The position numbers were made by a program, and so were the translations under genes. From positions 1-24,286 of the forward strand of contig WFPR01000031.1 in NCBI GenBank assembly GCA_015487455.1: DNA of 24,286 nucleotides. The letters run 5' to 3'. This DNA comes from Candidatus Bipolaricaulota bacterium (GTDB lineage: Bacteria > Bipolaricaulota > Bipolaricaulia > RBG-16-55-9). The notes under the pieces were generated by a model. The model was not told the origin of the DNA, ran no database searches, and was given only the letters and a program-made list of their open reading frames with translations. Of the stretch, positions 8,012 through 19,746 are shown one piece after another (within the stretch, counting starts at the first letter, position 1; every line of letters begins with the position of its first letter).

Positions 8012-9952
8012 ATGGAGCTCGCGTGGCTGGGGCTGCTCTTCCCGCTGCTGGGGGCGCTGCTGAACGGGCTCCTGGGGCGCTCCGTGCTGTCCAAGCGGGC
8101 GGTGAGCGGGATCGGCCCCGGGGCGGTCGGCCTGGCGTTCGGCGTGGCCGTCTGGGTCTGGCTCGATCTCTTGAAGCGCCCGCCCGAGGAGCGCTCCGTC
8201 ACGCTCAAGCTCTTCGACTGGATCGCCGTCGGGGGGCTCGACGCCCCGGTCAGCCTGCTGATCGACCCCCTGAGCGTCGTCATGATGCTGGTCGTCACCG
8301 GCGTCGGCTTCCTGATCCACGTCTACTCCGTCGGCTACATGGGCCACGACCCCGACTACCCGCGCTACTTCGCCTGGCTCAACCTCTTCACGTTCTCGAT
8401 GCTGCTGCTCGTGATGGCCGACAACTTCCTGCTGCTGTTCGTGGGCTGGGAGCTGGTCGGCCTCTGCTCGTACTTGCTGATCGGGTTCTGGTTCACCCGG
8501 CCGAGCGCCGCGGCCGCGGCCAAGAAGGCCTTCATCACCACGCGGGTCGGCGACTTCGGCTTCATGGTCGGGCTGCTGCTGATCTTCGCGACCTTCGGGA
8601 CGTTCAGCTACGGGCCCATCTTCGAGCAGGCGCCCCAGGTGCTGAGCCCGGGGCTGGCGACGGCGATCACGCTGCTGCTCTTCGCGGGGGCCGTGGGGAA
8701 GTCCGCCCAGATCCCGCTCCACGTGTGGCTCCCCGACGCGATGGAGGGGCCGACGCCCGTCTCGGCCTTGATCCACGCCGCCACCATGGTCACCGCGGGC
8801 GTCTACCTGGTGGCGCGGGCCCACGTCCTCTACGAGCTGGCCCCCGTCTCGATGGCCGTGGTGGCCGCCGTCGGCGTCGTGACCGCCTTCTTCGCCGCGA
8901 CCATCGCGCTCGTCAACCCCGACATCAAGCGGGTGTTGGCCTACTCGACCATCTCGCAGCTCGGCTACATGTTCCTGGCCGCGGGCGTGGGGGCCTACGC
9001 CGCCGGGCTGTTCCACCTCACGAGCCACGCGTTCATGAAAGCGCTGCTGTTCCTGGCCGCCGGGAGCGTGATGCACGCCCTGGGCGGCGAGGAGACCGAC
9101 ATGCGCCGCATGGGCGGCCTCAACCGCCACCTGCCCACGACGTGGAAGGTGTTTTTAATCGGGGCGCTGGCCATGTCGGGCGTGCCCCCGCTCGTGGGGT
9201 TCTTCAGCAAGGAGTTGATCCTGGAGGAGGCGTTCGTCCTCGGGCACGCGGGCTTCTGGCTGTTGGGGCTGATCACGGCGGGCCTGACGGCCTTCTACAT
9301 GCTGCGGGCGCACTTCCTGACCTTCCACGGGGCGCCGCGCTACGACGCCAAGAGCGTCCACCCGCACGAGTCGCCGCCCGTCATGCTCTGGCCGCTCCGC
9401 GCGTTGGCCGCGCTGACGGTCGTCGGCGGGGCGCTCTGGCTCTCGATCGTGGACTTCGCGCCCTTCGAGCGCTTCCTGGAGCCCGTCTTCCGGGCCGAGC
9501 CCGCGATGGAAGCCCGTCCGGCCCTCGCCCTCGGCAAGGGCGCCCTGATCGCGCTCTCGCTCGGGGCGGCCGCGGCGGGCATCGGGCTCGCGTGGCTCCT
9601 CTACATCAAGGGCTGGCGGCCCGCCGCGGGGCTGCGCCGCCTGGGCCGCCCGCTCTACGCGCTGCTCGACAACAAATACTACGTCGACGAGCTGTACTAT
9701 GCGCTGTTTGTGGCGCCGGGGCGGGCCCTGGCCGAGCTCCTGAGCGGGCCTGTTGACAGGGGGCTGCTCGACGGCCTGGTGAACGGCGTCGGGCGCCTCG
9801 TCGATCGCGTCGGGGGGGCGCTGCGGCGGGTCGAGAGCGGCTACATCCGCGCTTATCTGGACTGGGTGCTCGTCGGGACCCTGATCGTCCTGGTGCTGCT
9901 CTACGTCTACGCCTGGGGCTGGAGCTGGGGCTGGGGAGGAGGAGGGCGCTAG
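8012..9952 (+). CDS. nuoL: NADH-quinone oxidoreductase subunit L (NuoL)
   Basis: NuoL is the distal antiporter-like proton pump of complex I. Its long lateral helix reaches back along the membrane arm. The 646-residue protein has DPLSVVMMLVVTGVGFLIHVYS, the NFLLLFVGWELVGLCSYLLIGFW segment with the conserved Glu, and KSAQIPLHVWLPDAMEGPTP followed by VSALIHAATMVTAGVYL with the conserved Lys and His residues. Further on is LVNPDIKRVLAYSTISQLGY. The C-terminal part (NKYYVDELYYALFVAPGRAL and onward) fits the lateral helix and last anchor. The final residues (WGWSWGWGGGGR) are encoded by 6-bp tandem units at 9913-9936 and look like a repeat-extended end. Confidence 0.97.
   Translation: MELAWLGLLFPLLGALLNGLLGRSVLSKRAVSGIGPGAVGLAFGVAVWVWLDLLKRPPEERSVTLKLFDWIAVGGLDAPVSLLIDPLSVVMMLVVTGVGFLIHVYSVGYMGHDPDYPRYFAWLNLFTFSMLLLVMADNFLLLFVGWELVGLCSYLLIGFWFTRPSAAAAAKKAFITTRVGDFGFMVGLLLIFATFGTFSYGPIFEQAPQVLSPGLATAITLLLFAGAVGKSAQIPLHVWLPDAMEGPTPVSALIHAATMVTAGVYLVARAHVLYELAPVSMAVVAAVGVVTAFFAATIALVNPDIKRVLAYSTISQLGYMFLAAGVGAYAAGLFHLTSHAFMKALLFLAAGSVMHALGGEETDMRRMGGLNRHLPTTWKVFLIGALAMSGVPPLVGFFSKELILEEAFVLGHAGFWLLGLITAGLTAFYMLRAHFLTFHGAPRYDAKSVHPHESPPVMLWPLRALAALTVVGGALWLSIVDFAPFERFLEPVFRAEPAMEARPALALGKGALIALSLGAAAAGIGLAWLLYIKGWRPAAGLRRLGRPLYALLDNKYYVDELYYALFVAPGRALAELLSGPVDRGLLDGLVNGVGRLVDRVGGALRRVESGYIRAYLDWVLVGTLIVLVLLYVYAWGWSWGWGGGGR
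9913..9936. repeat. Four tandem CTGGGG/CTGGAG hexamers at the nuoL 3' end
   Basis: Four 6-bp units (CTGGGG, CTGGAG, CTGGGG, CTGGGG) encode most of the Trp/Gly-rich C-terminus of NuoL. The adjoining GGAGGAGG probably serves as the Shine-Dalgarno sequence of nuoM. Confidence 0.75.
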
Positions 9953-9956
9953 CGCG

Positions 9957-11483
9957 ATGTGGCTGACGGCGATCGTCTTCTTGCCGGCGGTGGGCGCGCT
10001 GCTGATCGCGCTGCTCCCGCGCGAGAACGTCGGGCTGACGCGGGCCGTGGCCCTGCTCGCCAGTCTGGCCACGCTGGGGCTGGGCGTCGGGCTCTTCTTC
10101 GCGTTCGACCCCGGCCAGCCGGGGATGCAGCTGATCGAGGAAGCCCCGTGGATCCCGGCGCTCGGGGTCTCGTACAAGCTGGGCGTCGACGGGATCTCGC
10201 TGCTGCTCGTCCTGCTGACGGTCGTGATCGTCCCGCTGCTGCTCGTGGCCCCCTGGGGGCGCGTCGAGGACGCCAGCTACAAGCCCTTCGCGGCCCTGGT
10301 GCTGCTGCTGGAGACGGCCGTGTTGGGCGTGTTTCTGGCGCTCGACCTGGTGCTCTTCTACGTCTTCTGGGAGGCCATGCTCATCCCGATGTACTTCTTG
10401 ATCGGGCTGTGGGGGGGCGAGCGCAGGGCCTACGCGGCCATCAAGTTCTTCCTCTACACCATGGCCGCGAGCGTCTTGATGCTCGTCGCGATCGTCGTCC
10501 TGTACGTGGCCGCGGGGCTCGGGACGTTCGACCTCATGCAGCTTCAGGGCGTTCAGCTGGGGCGGTCGGTGGAGTTCTGGCTCTTCTTGGCGTTCGTGGC
10601 GGCCTTCGCCGTGAAGGTCCCCGTCTGGCCGCTGCACAGCTGGCTGCCCGACGCCTACGCCGAGGCGCCCTTCGCGGGCACCGTGCTGCTCTCCGCCCTG
10701 ATGTCGAAGGCGGGGCTCTACGGGCTGATCCGTTTCGGCTGGACGCTCTTCCCCAACGCGGCCTATGAGCTGGCCCCTTGGCTCTTGGGCTTGGCGCTCG
10801 TCGGCCTGCTCTACGGCGCGCTGGTGGCGACCGTCCAGCGGGACCTCAAGCGCATGGTCGCCTACTCGAGCCTGTCGCACCTGGGGCTGGTGGCCCTGGG
10901 GATCTTCGCCTTCGGGCCGCTGAGTCTGGCGGGGAGCGTGCTGCAGATGGTCAACCACGGGATCTACATCGCCGCGCTCTTCCTGAGCCTCGCCGTGCTC
11001 TGGGAGCGCTTCGCCCGGCGGAACGTCGACGAGTTCGGCGGCGTGATGCGCTTCATGCCCCGCTTCGCCGCGCTGTTCCTGGTGTTCATGCTGGCCAGCG
11101 TCGCCCTGCCGGGCACGAACGGCTTCGTGGGCGAGGTGCTTATCTTGCTGGGCACCTTCTTGACCCCGCACAAGGCGTACGCGGTCGTCGCGGCCCTGAT
11201 CGCCGTGCTCTCGGCCATCTACATGCTCTGGATGACCCAGCGGGTCTTCCACAACCCGCCGAACCCCGAGCTGGAGCCGAGGGCCCGCGACCTCTCCATC
11301 AAGGAGGTCGCGCTGCTCGTGCCCTTGGCGCTCCTCATCCTGGGGATCGGGATCTACCCGAAGCCGCTGCTGGCGCGCGTTGAGCCCTCCGTCGAGGCGC
11401 TCATCGCCCAGGCCCAGAGCCGCCTGGAGCGGGTGCACGACCCCCAAGCCCAAGGCGCGGTCGTGGAGGAGGCGACGCCATGA
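9957..11483 (+). CDS. nuoM: NADH-quinone oxidoreductase subunit M (NuoM)
   Basis: NuoM is the middle antiporter-like proton-pumping subunit. The 508-residue, multi-spanning protein shows YKLGVDGISLLLVLLTVVIVP and then FYVFWEAMLIPMYFLIGLWGG with the conserved Glu. Next come FFLYTMAASVLMLVAIV and VKVPVWPLHSWLPDAYAEAP followed by a helix bearing the channel Lys (ALMSKAGLYGL). ATVQRDLKRMVAYSSLSHLG is also present. The ATG at 9957 lies 4 nt after the nuoL stop, behind a GGAGGAGG sequence. The 3' end overlaps nuoN by 4 nt (ATGA). Confidence 0.97.
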   Translation: MWLTAIVFLPAVGALLIALLPRENVGLTRAVALLASLATLGLGVGLFFAFDPGQPGMQLIEEAPWIPALGVSYKLGVDGISLLLVLLTVVIVPLLLVAPWGRVEDASYKPFAALVLLLETAVLGVFLALDLVLFYVFWEAMLIPMYFLIGLWGGERRAYAAIKFFLYTMAASVLMLVAIVVLYVAAGLGTFDLMQLQGVQLGRSVEFWLFLAFVAAFAVKVPVWPLHSWLPDAYAEAPFAGTVLLSALMSKAGLYGLIRFGWTLFPNAAYELAPWLLGLALVGLLYGALVATVQRDLKRMVAYSSLSHLGLVALGIFAFGPLSLAGSVLQMVNHGIYIAALFLSLAVLWERFARRNVDEFGGVMRFMPRFAALFLVFMLASVALPGTNGFVGEVLILLGTFLTPHKAYAVVAALIAVLSAIYMLWMTQRVFHNPPNPELEPRARDLSIKEVALLVPLALLILGIGIYPKPLLARVEPSVEALIAQAQSRLERVHDPQAQGAVVEEATP

Positions 11484-13066
11484 GCGTGGCGCTCGAGTTC
11501 GCGCTCACCGCCGAAGACCTCTGGGCGATGGCGCCCCTCCTCGTCGTGACGGGCTTCGCCCTCTTCGTGCTGATCTTGGATCTGTTCCTGCGCCCCGAGC
11601 CCGAGCGGAAGGGCCCGCTCGTCTGGGCGAGCCTGGTGGGCGTCGGGGCCGCCCTGGTCGCCAACGCCGTCGCCCCCGCGCCGAGCGGGACGTGGGTGCA
11701 GGGGATGCTGCGCGTCGACCTCGTCTCCAAGTTCTTGAACACGGTCTTCCTGCTGGGGGCGGGGCTGGCGGTGCTCCTCTCGGCGGGCTACGTGGAGCGG
11801 CAGGGCATCGCCCGCGGCGAGTATTATTGTCTGCTGCTCTTCTCGACCGTGGGCGCGATGCTCATGGGCATGAGCGCCGACCTCGTCCTGCTGTTCTTGG
11901 GGCTGGAGACGCTCTCCATCCCCTTGTACATCCTGGCGACGTTCTTCAAGCGGCGGCCCGCCTCCCAGGAGGCCGGGCTGAAGTACTTCTTGTTGGGGGC
12001 CTTCTCCAGCGCTTTGTTCCTCTACGGGATCGCCCTCGTCTACGGCGCGACCGGGACCACGCAGCTCGCCGAGGTGGGTGCAAGGCTGCCGGAGGCGCTC
12101 GGGCGGGCGCCGGGGCTCGTCTACGCGGGGCTGGGGCTGCTGATCGTGGGGTTGGGCTTCAAGGCCGCCGCCGTCCCGTTCCACACCTGGGCGCCCGACG
12201 TCTACGAGGGCGCGCCCACGTCCGTCACGGCGTTCATGGCCGTGGCGGCCAAGGCCGCCGCGTTCGCGGCGTTCCTCCGGGTGCTGCTCGGGGCCGGGAC
12301 CGGGACCGGGGCGGTCCCCTCGGCCTCGGCCTCGGCCTGGCTGTCCGAGCTGGCGACGGCCTGGGCCCCCCTGATCGCCCTGCTGGCCGTCCTGACGATG
12401 GTCCTGGGGAACGTCGTGGCCGTGGTCCAGCTCAACCTCAAGCGCCTGCTCGCCTACTCGAGCATCGCCCATGCGGGCTACTTGCTGATCGCCCTGGTCG
12501 CGATGGGGGCGGGGACGCCCGCGACCGCGGCGGACGCGACGGCCGCGCTCCTCTTTTATTTGCTCGTCTACACGCTCATGACGCTGGGGGCCTTCGGCGC
12601 GGTGGTCGTGGCCGAGGGGGAGGGCCGCAGCGAGAACCCCTCGCTGAGCGACCTGGCGGGCCTGGGGGCCCGCCACCCCTGGCTGGCCGGGATGCTCGCC
12701 CTGTTCCTGGTCTCGCTGGCGGGCCTGCCGCCGACGGCGGGCTTCTTCGCGAAGTTCTACGTGTTCAAGGCGGCGATCGAGTCGGGGCCGCTGGGGCTGG
12801 CGCTCGCGATCGTCGGGGTGCTCACCAGCGTGATCAGCGTGTACTACTACCTGCGGGTGGCGTACTACGCCGTCGTCGCCCGCCCGGCCGCCGACGCCGA
12901 CGCCGACGCCAGCGCCGAGCGCCCCTTCTACGCCTCGGGGACGGTCTGGGTGGGGCTGGGCGTGGCGGCCCTGCTGGTGCTCGCCTTGGGGCTCTACCCG
13001 ACGTGGGTGGTGGAGAGCTTGGTCCAGGGGCTCTCGGCCGCGACGGCGGCGTGGGCGCTCCCTTAG
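11480..13066 (+). CDS. nuoN: NADH-quinone oxidoreductase subunit N (NuoN)
   Basis: NuoN is the proximal antiporter-like subunit of the membrane arm. The 528-residue protein shows LVLLFLGLETLSIPLYILA with the conserved Glu and then KYFLLGAFSSALFLYGIALVYG. It also has KAAAVPFHTWAPDVYEGAPT and LNLKRLLAYSSIAHAGYLL, followed by the late helix LAGLPPTAGFFAKFYVFKAA. It is somewhat longer than typical, because loops carry repeat-encoded inserts: GTGTGAVPSASASAW (12296-12336) and AADADADADAS (12890-12907). It is the last gene of the operon. Its TAG is only 12 bp from the convergent transporter stop, and no terminator is seen between them. Confidence 0.96.
   Translation: MSVALEFALTAEDLWAMAPLLVVTGFALFVLILDLFLRPEPERKGPLVWASLVGVGAALVANAVAPAPSGTWVQGMLRVDLVSKFLNTVFLLGAGLAVLLSAGYVERQGIARGEYYCLLLFSTVGAMLMGMSADLVLLFLGLETLSIPLYILATFFKRRPASQEAGLKYFLLGAFSSALFLYGIALVYGATGTTQLAEVGARLPEALGRAPGLVYAGLGLLIVGLGFKAAAVPFHTWAPDVYEGAPTSVTAFMAVAAKAAAFAAFLRVLLGAGTGTGAVPSASASAWLSELATAWAPLIALLAVLTMVLGNVVAVVQLNLKRLLAYSSIAHAGYLLIALVAMGAGTPATAADATAALLFYLLVYTLMTLGAFGAVVVAEGEGRSENPSLSDLAGLGARHPWLAGMLALFLVSLAGLPPTAGFFAKFYVFKAAIESGPLGLALAIVGVLTSVISVYYYLRVAYYAVVARPAADADADASAERPFYASGTVWVGLGVAALLVLALGLYPTWVVESLVQGLSAATAAWALP
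12296..12336. repeat. Two adjacent hexamer repeats in a nuoN loop
   Basis: Two GGGACC units (12296-12307) and three CTCGGC units (12319-12336) lie within 41 bp. They encode a Gly/Thr then Ser/Ala dipeptide loop in NuoN. Confidence 0.75.
12890..12907. repeat. Three tandem GCCGAC hexamers in nuoN
   Basis: Three perfect GCCGAC units, then a diverged GCCAGC, encode an Ala-Asp repeat in a hydrophilic loop before the last NuoN helix. Confidence 0.85.
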
Positions 13067-13078
13067 AGCCCCGACACA

Positions 13079-14458
13079 TCAAAGCCAGCCCAGCGCGTAC
13101 ATCCCGTAGAGCAGCAAGCTGGCGACGACGAGCTGGGCGAGCACCGTGGGGACCCCGAGCCGCAGCCAGCGCCGGAAGCCGATCGGGTGCCCGGCGCGCT
13201 CGCTGAGGCTCAGCACGTACACGTTGGCCGAGGCCCCGATGGGCGTGGCGCATCCGCCGATCGCCACCCCGGCGGCCAAGGCCCACCAGAGCGGGAAGAC
13301 GTCCGCGCCCATCCGCTGCAGATCCAGCAGGATGGGCACCAGCGCGATCGTGAACGGGATGTTGTCCACGACGGCCGAGAGCAGGGCCGAGCCCCACAGG
13401 ACGACAAACAGCGCCAGCACGGGGTGGCTCAGAACGGCCCCGCCGATCCACTTCGCGATCGCCCCGAGCACCCCCGCGGCCCTCAGCCCGCCGACGATCA
13501 CGAACAGCCCGGCGAAGAAGAGCAGCACGTCCCACTTGGTGCGGTTTAGGACCTCCACGAGGTTGGGCCGGACCCACAGCAGCGCCGCGACCGCCCCGGC
13601 GACGGCCACCTCCGAGGGCAGCAGGCGCAGCCTGTGGTGCAGCCCGAAGAGGACCAGCACCAGCCCGAAGATGATCAGCATCTTGACGAGGGCGGGGCGG
13701 TCGCGGAGCGCTTCGGCCTCGTCGAGCTTGAGCAGCTCCGTTCCCTCTGGCTCCGTCCCCGGCTCCGTCGGGCGGCGCCCCGGGGCGGTTTGTCGGACGA
13801 TCTCGTCCCGGAACAGCACCCGGAAGACGGCGCTGGTCGCCAGCCCGACGAGCACGGCGACCGTGCCCAGATAGACCACAAAATCTAGAAAGGTCAGCCC
13901 GGCGGCCGAGCCGATGATGACGTTCGGCGGGTCGCCCACCAGCGTGGCCATCCCCCCGATCCCCGACATGATGGCCTCGCCGACGAGCAGCGGCACGGGG
14001 TTGACCCGCAGCAGGGCCGCGATCGAGACGGTGATGCTGCTCACGAAGATGATCGTCGTGACGTTGTCGAGGAGGGCCGAGGCGACGAAGGTGAACCAGC
14101 TCAGGGCGAGCAGCATCGGCCAGTAGCGGCCGCGGGTGAGCTTGGCCAGCTTGATCGCCAGGTATTCGAAGAGCCCCGTCTCCTCGAGGACCCCGACGAT
14201 GACCATCATCCCGAAGAGGAGCCAGATCGTGTTCCAGTCGATGGCCCCGAGCGCGGTGCCCTCGAGCGGGTCGTGCGGGGACTCCGGGAGGGCCTTGTAG
14301 AAGCCCAAAAGCTTCCCGGCGAGGACCATGGCCGTGGCCCCCGCCAGGCTCACGATCGTCCGGTGGAGGCGCTCCAAAAAGAGCAGCCCGTACGTGACGG
14401 CGAGGATGGCCAGCGAGACCGCGGCGGGGCTCAGCAGCGCGTCCCAGAGTCCGGGCAT
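13079..14458 (-). CDS. ArsB/NhaD-type (IT superfamily) ion transporter
   Basis: This inner-membrane transporter has about 459 residues and roughly a dozen hydrophobic segments in two homologous halves. The first half has FASALLDNVTTIIFVSS and GGMATLVGDPPNVIIGSAAG. The second has LLSAVVDNIPFTIALVPIL and GGCATPIGASANVYVLS. These paired DN(V/I)xxT and GDPPN/ATPIG hairpins are typical of ArsB, NhaD and P-protein permeases, which exchange Na+/H+, arsenite or organic anions. A charged cytoplasmic loop (residues about 210-245) separates the halves. Substrate cannot be assigned: no arsR, arsA or arsC is nearby. The start is uncertain. ATG at 14458 (MPGLWDALL) is preferred; TTG at 14485 would add nine residues. 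Neither has a clear Shine-Dalgarno sequence. It sits where rpoC is normally found. Confidence 0.85.
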   Translation of the reverse strand: MPGLWDALLSPAAVSLAILAVTYGLLFLERLHRTIVSLAGATAMVLAGKLLGFYKALPESPHDPLEGTALGAIDWNTIWLLFGMMVIVGVLEETGLFEYLAIKLAKLTRGRYWPMLLALSWFTFVASALLDNVTTIIFVSSITVSIAALLRVNPVPLLVGEAIMSGIGGMATLVGDPPNVIIGSAAGLTFLDFVVYLGTVAVLVGLATSAVFRVLFRDEIVRQTAPGRRPTEPGTEPEGTELLKLDEAEALRDRPALVKMLIIFGLVLVLFGLHHRLRLLPSEVAVAGAVAALLWVRPNLVEVLNRTKWDVLLFFAGLFVIVGGLRAAGVLGAIAKWIGGAVLSHPVLALFVVLWGSALLSAVVDNIPFTIALVPILLDLQRMGADVFPLWWALAAGVAIGGCATPIGASANVYVLSLSERAGHPIGFRRWLRLGVPTVLAQLVVASLLLYGMYALGWL

Positions 14459-14482
14459 GACGAAGCGCGCACGGGCACGTGC

Positions 14483-14514
14483 CAAACAAACACGGCGGAG
14501 GTCGGGGCCGGTGT
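14483..14514 (-). terminator. Candidate intrinsic terminator after rpoB
   Basis: On the minus strand, just past the rpoB stop, ACAC-C-GGC and GCCGTGT can pair with one bulged base around a 10-nt loop (14490-14514). TTGTTTG follows. The stem is short and the T-run interrupted, so strength is uncertain. If active, it would end the ribosomal/rpoB transcript directly after rpoB. Confidence 0.4.
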
Positions 14515-14522
14515 GATGGCTA

Positions 14523-17876
<3,354 letters not shown>

Positions 17877-17909
17877 AAGCTCCCCTCCTCGCTCTTCTCG
17901 CTCTCAGGG

Positions 17910-17928
17910 AAAACGCGCTCGTGGCGCG
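17910..17928 (-). terminator. Candidate attenuator between rplL and rpoB
   Basis: In the 65-bp gap, the minus strand reads CGCGC-CACGA-GCGCG followed by TTTT: a 5-bp all-GC hairpin with a four-T tail. An attenuator between rplL and rpoB is known in E. coli and sets the ratio of stalk protein to polymerase mRNA. The hairpin is short, so activity is inferred. Confidence 0.35.
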
Positions 17929-17941
17929 AACGCCGCGGGCG

Positions 17942-18328
17942 CTACTGGATCTCGACCTCGGCCCCGACCTCCTCGAGCTGGGCCTTGATCTGCTCGGCCT
18001 CCTCGGGGCTGATGCCCTCCTTGAGCACCGCGGGCAGCTTGTCGACCAGCTCCTTGGACTCCTTGAGCCCCTTGCCGGTGATGTCCTTGACCTTCTTGAT
18101 GACCTGCACCTTCTGCTGCCCGGCGTTCTTGAGCACGACCTTGACGGTCGCGGGGGCCGCGGCCTCGGCCGCCGCGCCGGGGGCCGCCCCCGCCGCCGGG
18201 GCCGCGACGGCCACCGCGGCCTGCGCGCTCACGCCGTACTTCTCCTCCAGCGCCTTGACCAGCGCGTGGAGGTCCTTGACGGTCATGTTGTCGATCGCTT
18301 CTAGAATGTCCTCCGTCGTCATCGCCAT
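17942..18328 (-). CDS. rplL: 50S ribosomal protein L7/L12
   Basis: L7/L12 is the multi-copy stalk protein that recruits translation GTPases. The 128-residue protein has an N-terminal dimerisation domain (TTEDILEAIDNMTVKDLHALV) and an Ala/Pro-rich hinge (about 40-58). The C-terminal factor-binding domain shows VLKNAGQQKVQVIKKVKDIT and GLKESKELVDKLPAVLKEG, both typical. The start is ATG at 18328, eight nt from GGGGAGG and directly abutting the rplJ stop (TAAATG), so the two genes are probably translationally coupled. Confidence 0.98.
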   Translation of the reverse strand: MAMTTEDILEAIDNMTVKDLHALVKALEEKYGVSAQAAVAVAAPAAGAAPGAAAEAAAPATVKVVLKNAGQQKVQVIKKVKDITGKGLKESKELVDKLPAVLKEGISPEEAEQIKAQLEEVGAEVEIQ

Positions 18329-19021
18329 TTAGCTCGCCTCCCCTTTCCCTTGGGTGTCTTGTTCTTGCTCTTGTTCTTGCTCTTGCTCCTGGTCCGCCTG
18401 CGCGGGTTGCTGTTGTTGCTGTTGCGCCTCTTGGGCCTCTTGGGCGCCCTCGGCCGTCTCGGGCTTGACCTTGGCCACCTCGTGGAGGACCACGACCAGC
18501 TGCCGCAGCAGGCCGTTGAGCGTCAGGGCCAGCGCTTGGATGGGGCCTTGGAGCGCTCCGGCCAGCTGGGCCAGCAGCTCCTGGCGGGTGGGCAGCTTGG
18601 CCAGCTCCAGCGCCTCCTGGGCGTCGACGAGCTGCCCCTCGATGAGCCCGCCCTTGATCGTGTAGTGCTCGAACTGCTTGGCCAGCTGGGCGCAGATTTT
18701 AAACGCCAGCGCGGGGTCGTCGTAGCCGAAGCAGATCCCCGTCGGCCCCTCGAGCAGCGGGTCGATGGTGAGCCCGACCTTCTCGGCCGCGAGCTTGGCC
18801 AGGCGGTTCTTGACGACCTTGTACTCCAGCCCGTTCTTCTTCAGCTCGCGGCGGAGGTCGACCATCTCCGGCGCGCTCAGGCCCCGGAAGTCCGTGAAGA
18901 CGAGGGCCTGGGCGCGTCGGAAGCGCTCGGCCAGCTCCTCGACGGCTTGGACCTTTTCGGGTCGGACCCGCCGCCGCGCGTAGCCGGCTGTACTCGTCGT
19001 CATCGTGGCTTCCGCAGCCAT
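18329..19021 (-). CDS. rplJ: 50S ribosomal protein L10 with a Gln/Glu-rich tail
   Basis: L10 anchors the L7/L12 stalk to 23S rRNA. The 230-residue product has the normal RNA-binding domain (ALVFTDFRGLSAPEMVDLRREL, VVKNRLAKLA) and the C-terminal helices that bind L12 dimers (about residues 143-185). It then extends for some 45 residues of Gln/Glu/Ala low complexity: a run of seven Q, then an alternating EQ stretch. L10 is usually about 165-180 residues. The tail DNA is made of 6- and 9-bp tandem units (18358-18444). The start at 19021 (MAAEATMTT) has GAGGAGG at a slightly long spacing of about 11 nt; ATG at 19003 is an alternative. The gene lies 5 nt after rplA. Confidence 0.95.
   Translation of the reverse strand: MAAEATMTTSTAGYARRRVRPEKVQAVEELAERFRRAQALVFTDFRGLSAPEMVDLRRELKKNGLEYKVVKNRLAKLAAEKVGLTIDPLLEGPTGICFGYDDPALAFKICAQLAKQFEHYTIKGGLIEGQLVDAQEALELAKLPTRQELLAQLAGALQGPIQALALTLNGLLRQLVVVLHEVAKVKPETAEGAQEAQEAQQQQQQPAQADQEQEQEQEQEQDTQGKGEAS
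18358..18444. repeat. Tandem 6- and 9-bp repeats encoding the L10 tail
   Basis: Five CTTGTT/CTTGCT hexamers at 18358-18387 encode Glu-Gln pairs. GTTGCTGTT-type units near 18406-18424 encode the Q run. Two CTCTTGGGC units at 18427-18444 encode AQE. Together they account for most of the unusual C-terminal extension. Confidence 0.8.
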
Positions 19022-19026
19022 GGCGT

Positions 19027-19746
19027 TCAGAGCCTCCTCTCGCTGACCCGCCGCACGACCTCGTCGGGGTCGACCTTGATGCCCGGCCCCATGGTGGCCG
19101 AGACGGTGACCCGCCGGATGTAGCGCCCCTTGACGTCGGCGGGCTTCTCGTCGAGGATGGCCGCGGCCAGCGCCAGGAAGTTCTCGTACAGCTGGTCCTC
19201 GGGGAACGAGGCCCGGCCGAAGATCGAGTGGACCTGGCCGTACTCGTCCACGCGGAACTCGAGCTTCCCGCGCTTGATCTCCCGGATGGCCTGGCCGATC
19301 TCCCGGGTGACGGTGCCCGTCTTGGGCGAGGGCATGAGCCCCCGCGGGCCCAAGATGCGCCCGAGGCGCCCGACGATCGCCATCATGTCCGGGGTGGCCA
19401 CCACCCGGTCGAAGTCGAGCCACCCCTCCTCCTCGATCTTCTTGACGAGCTCCTCGCCGCCGACGTAGTCGGCCCCGGCCGCCTCGGCCTCCTTGAGCGC
19501 CTCGCCCTTGGCGAAGGCCAGCACCTTCACCTCGCGGCCGGTCCCGTGGGGGAGCGTCACCGTCCCCCGGATGCGGTGCTCGTTGCGCCGGGGGTCGACC
19601 CCCAGCCGGAAGACGGCCTCGGCGGCCTCGTCGAAGTTGGCCGTCGCCGTCTCCTTGAGCAGCCGGATCGCCTCCTCCAGCGAGTAGAAGCGCGACCGGT
19701 CGACCTTCTCGGCCACGGCCAGGTACCGCTTGCTGTGCTTGGCCAT
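19027..19746 (-). CDS. rplA: 50S ribosomal protein L1
   Basis: L1 forms the mobile stalk at the ribosomal E site and in many bacteria represses its own operon by binding the L11-L1 mRNA. The 239-residue protein is full length: SKRYLAVAEKVDRSRFYSLEEA at the start, RLGVDPRRNEHRIRGTVTLPHGTG, the hinge, GRLGRILGPRGLMPSPKTGTV and the C-terminal VKGRYIRRVTVSATMGPGIKV. The ATG at 19746 shares its A with the rplK stop (TGATG), a tight translational coupling. Confidence 0.98.
   Translation of the reverse strand: MAKHSKRYLAVAEKVDRSRFYSLEEAIRLLKETATANFDEAAEAVFRLGVDPRRNEHRIRGTVTLPHGTGREVKVLAFAKGEALKEAEAAGADYVGGEELVKKIEEEGWLDFDRVVATPDMMAIVGRLGRILGPRGLMPSPKTGTVTREIGQAIREIKRGKLEFRVDEYGQVHSIFGRASFPEDQLYENFLALAAAILDEKPADVKGRYIRRVTVSATMGPGIKVDPDEVVRRVSERRL

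Noticed and set aside
13067..13078. Bidirectional terminator between nuoN and the transporter
   Set aside because: Only 12 bp separate the two stop codons and no hairpin is visible.
13079..14458. Arsenite resistance operon
   Set aside because: The transporter motifs fit ArsB but also NhaD and related families, and no other ars gene is adjacent.
14474..14483. Perfect 10-bp palindrome GGCACGTGCC upstream of the transporter start
   Set aside because: Short and expected by chance in GC-rich DNA; it may lie inside the coding region if the TTG at 14485 is the start, and there is no promoter nearby to regulate.
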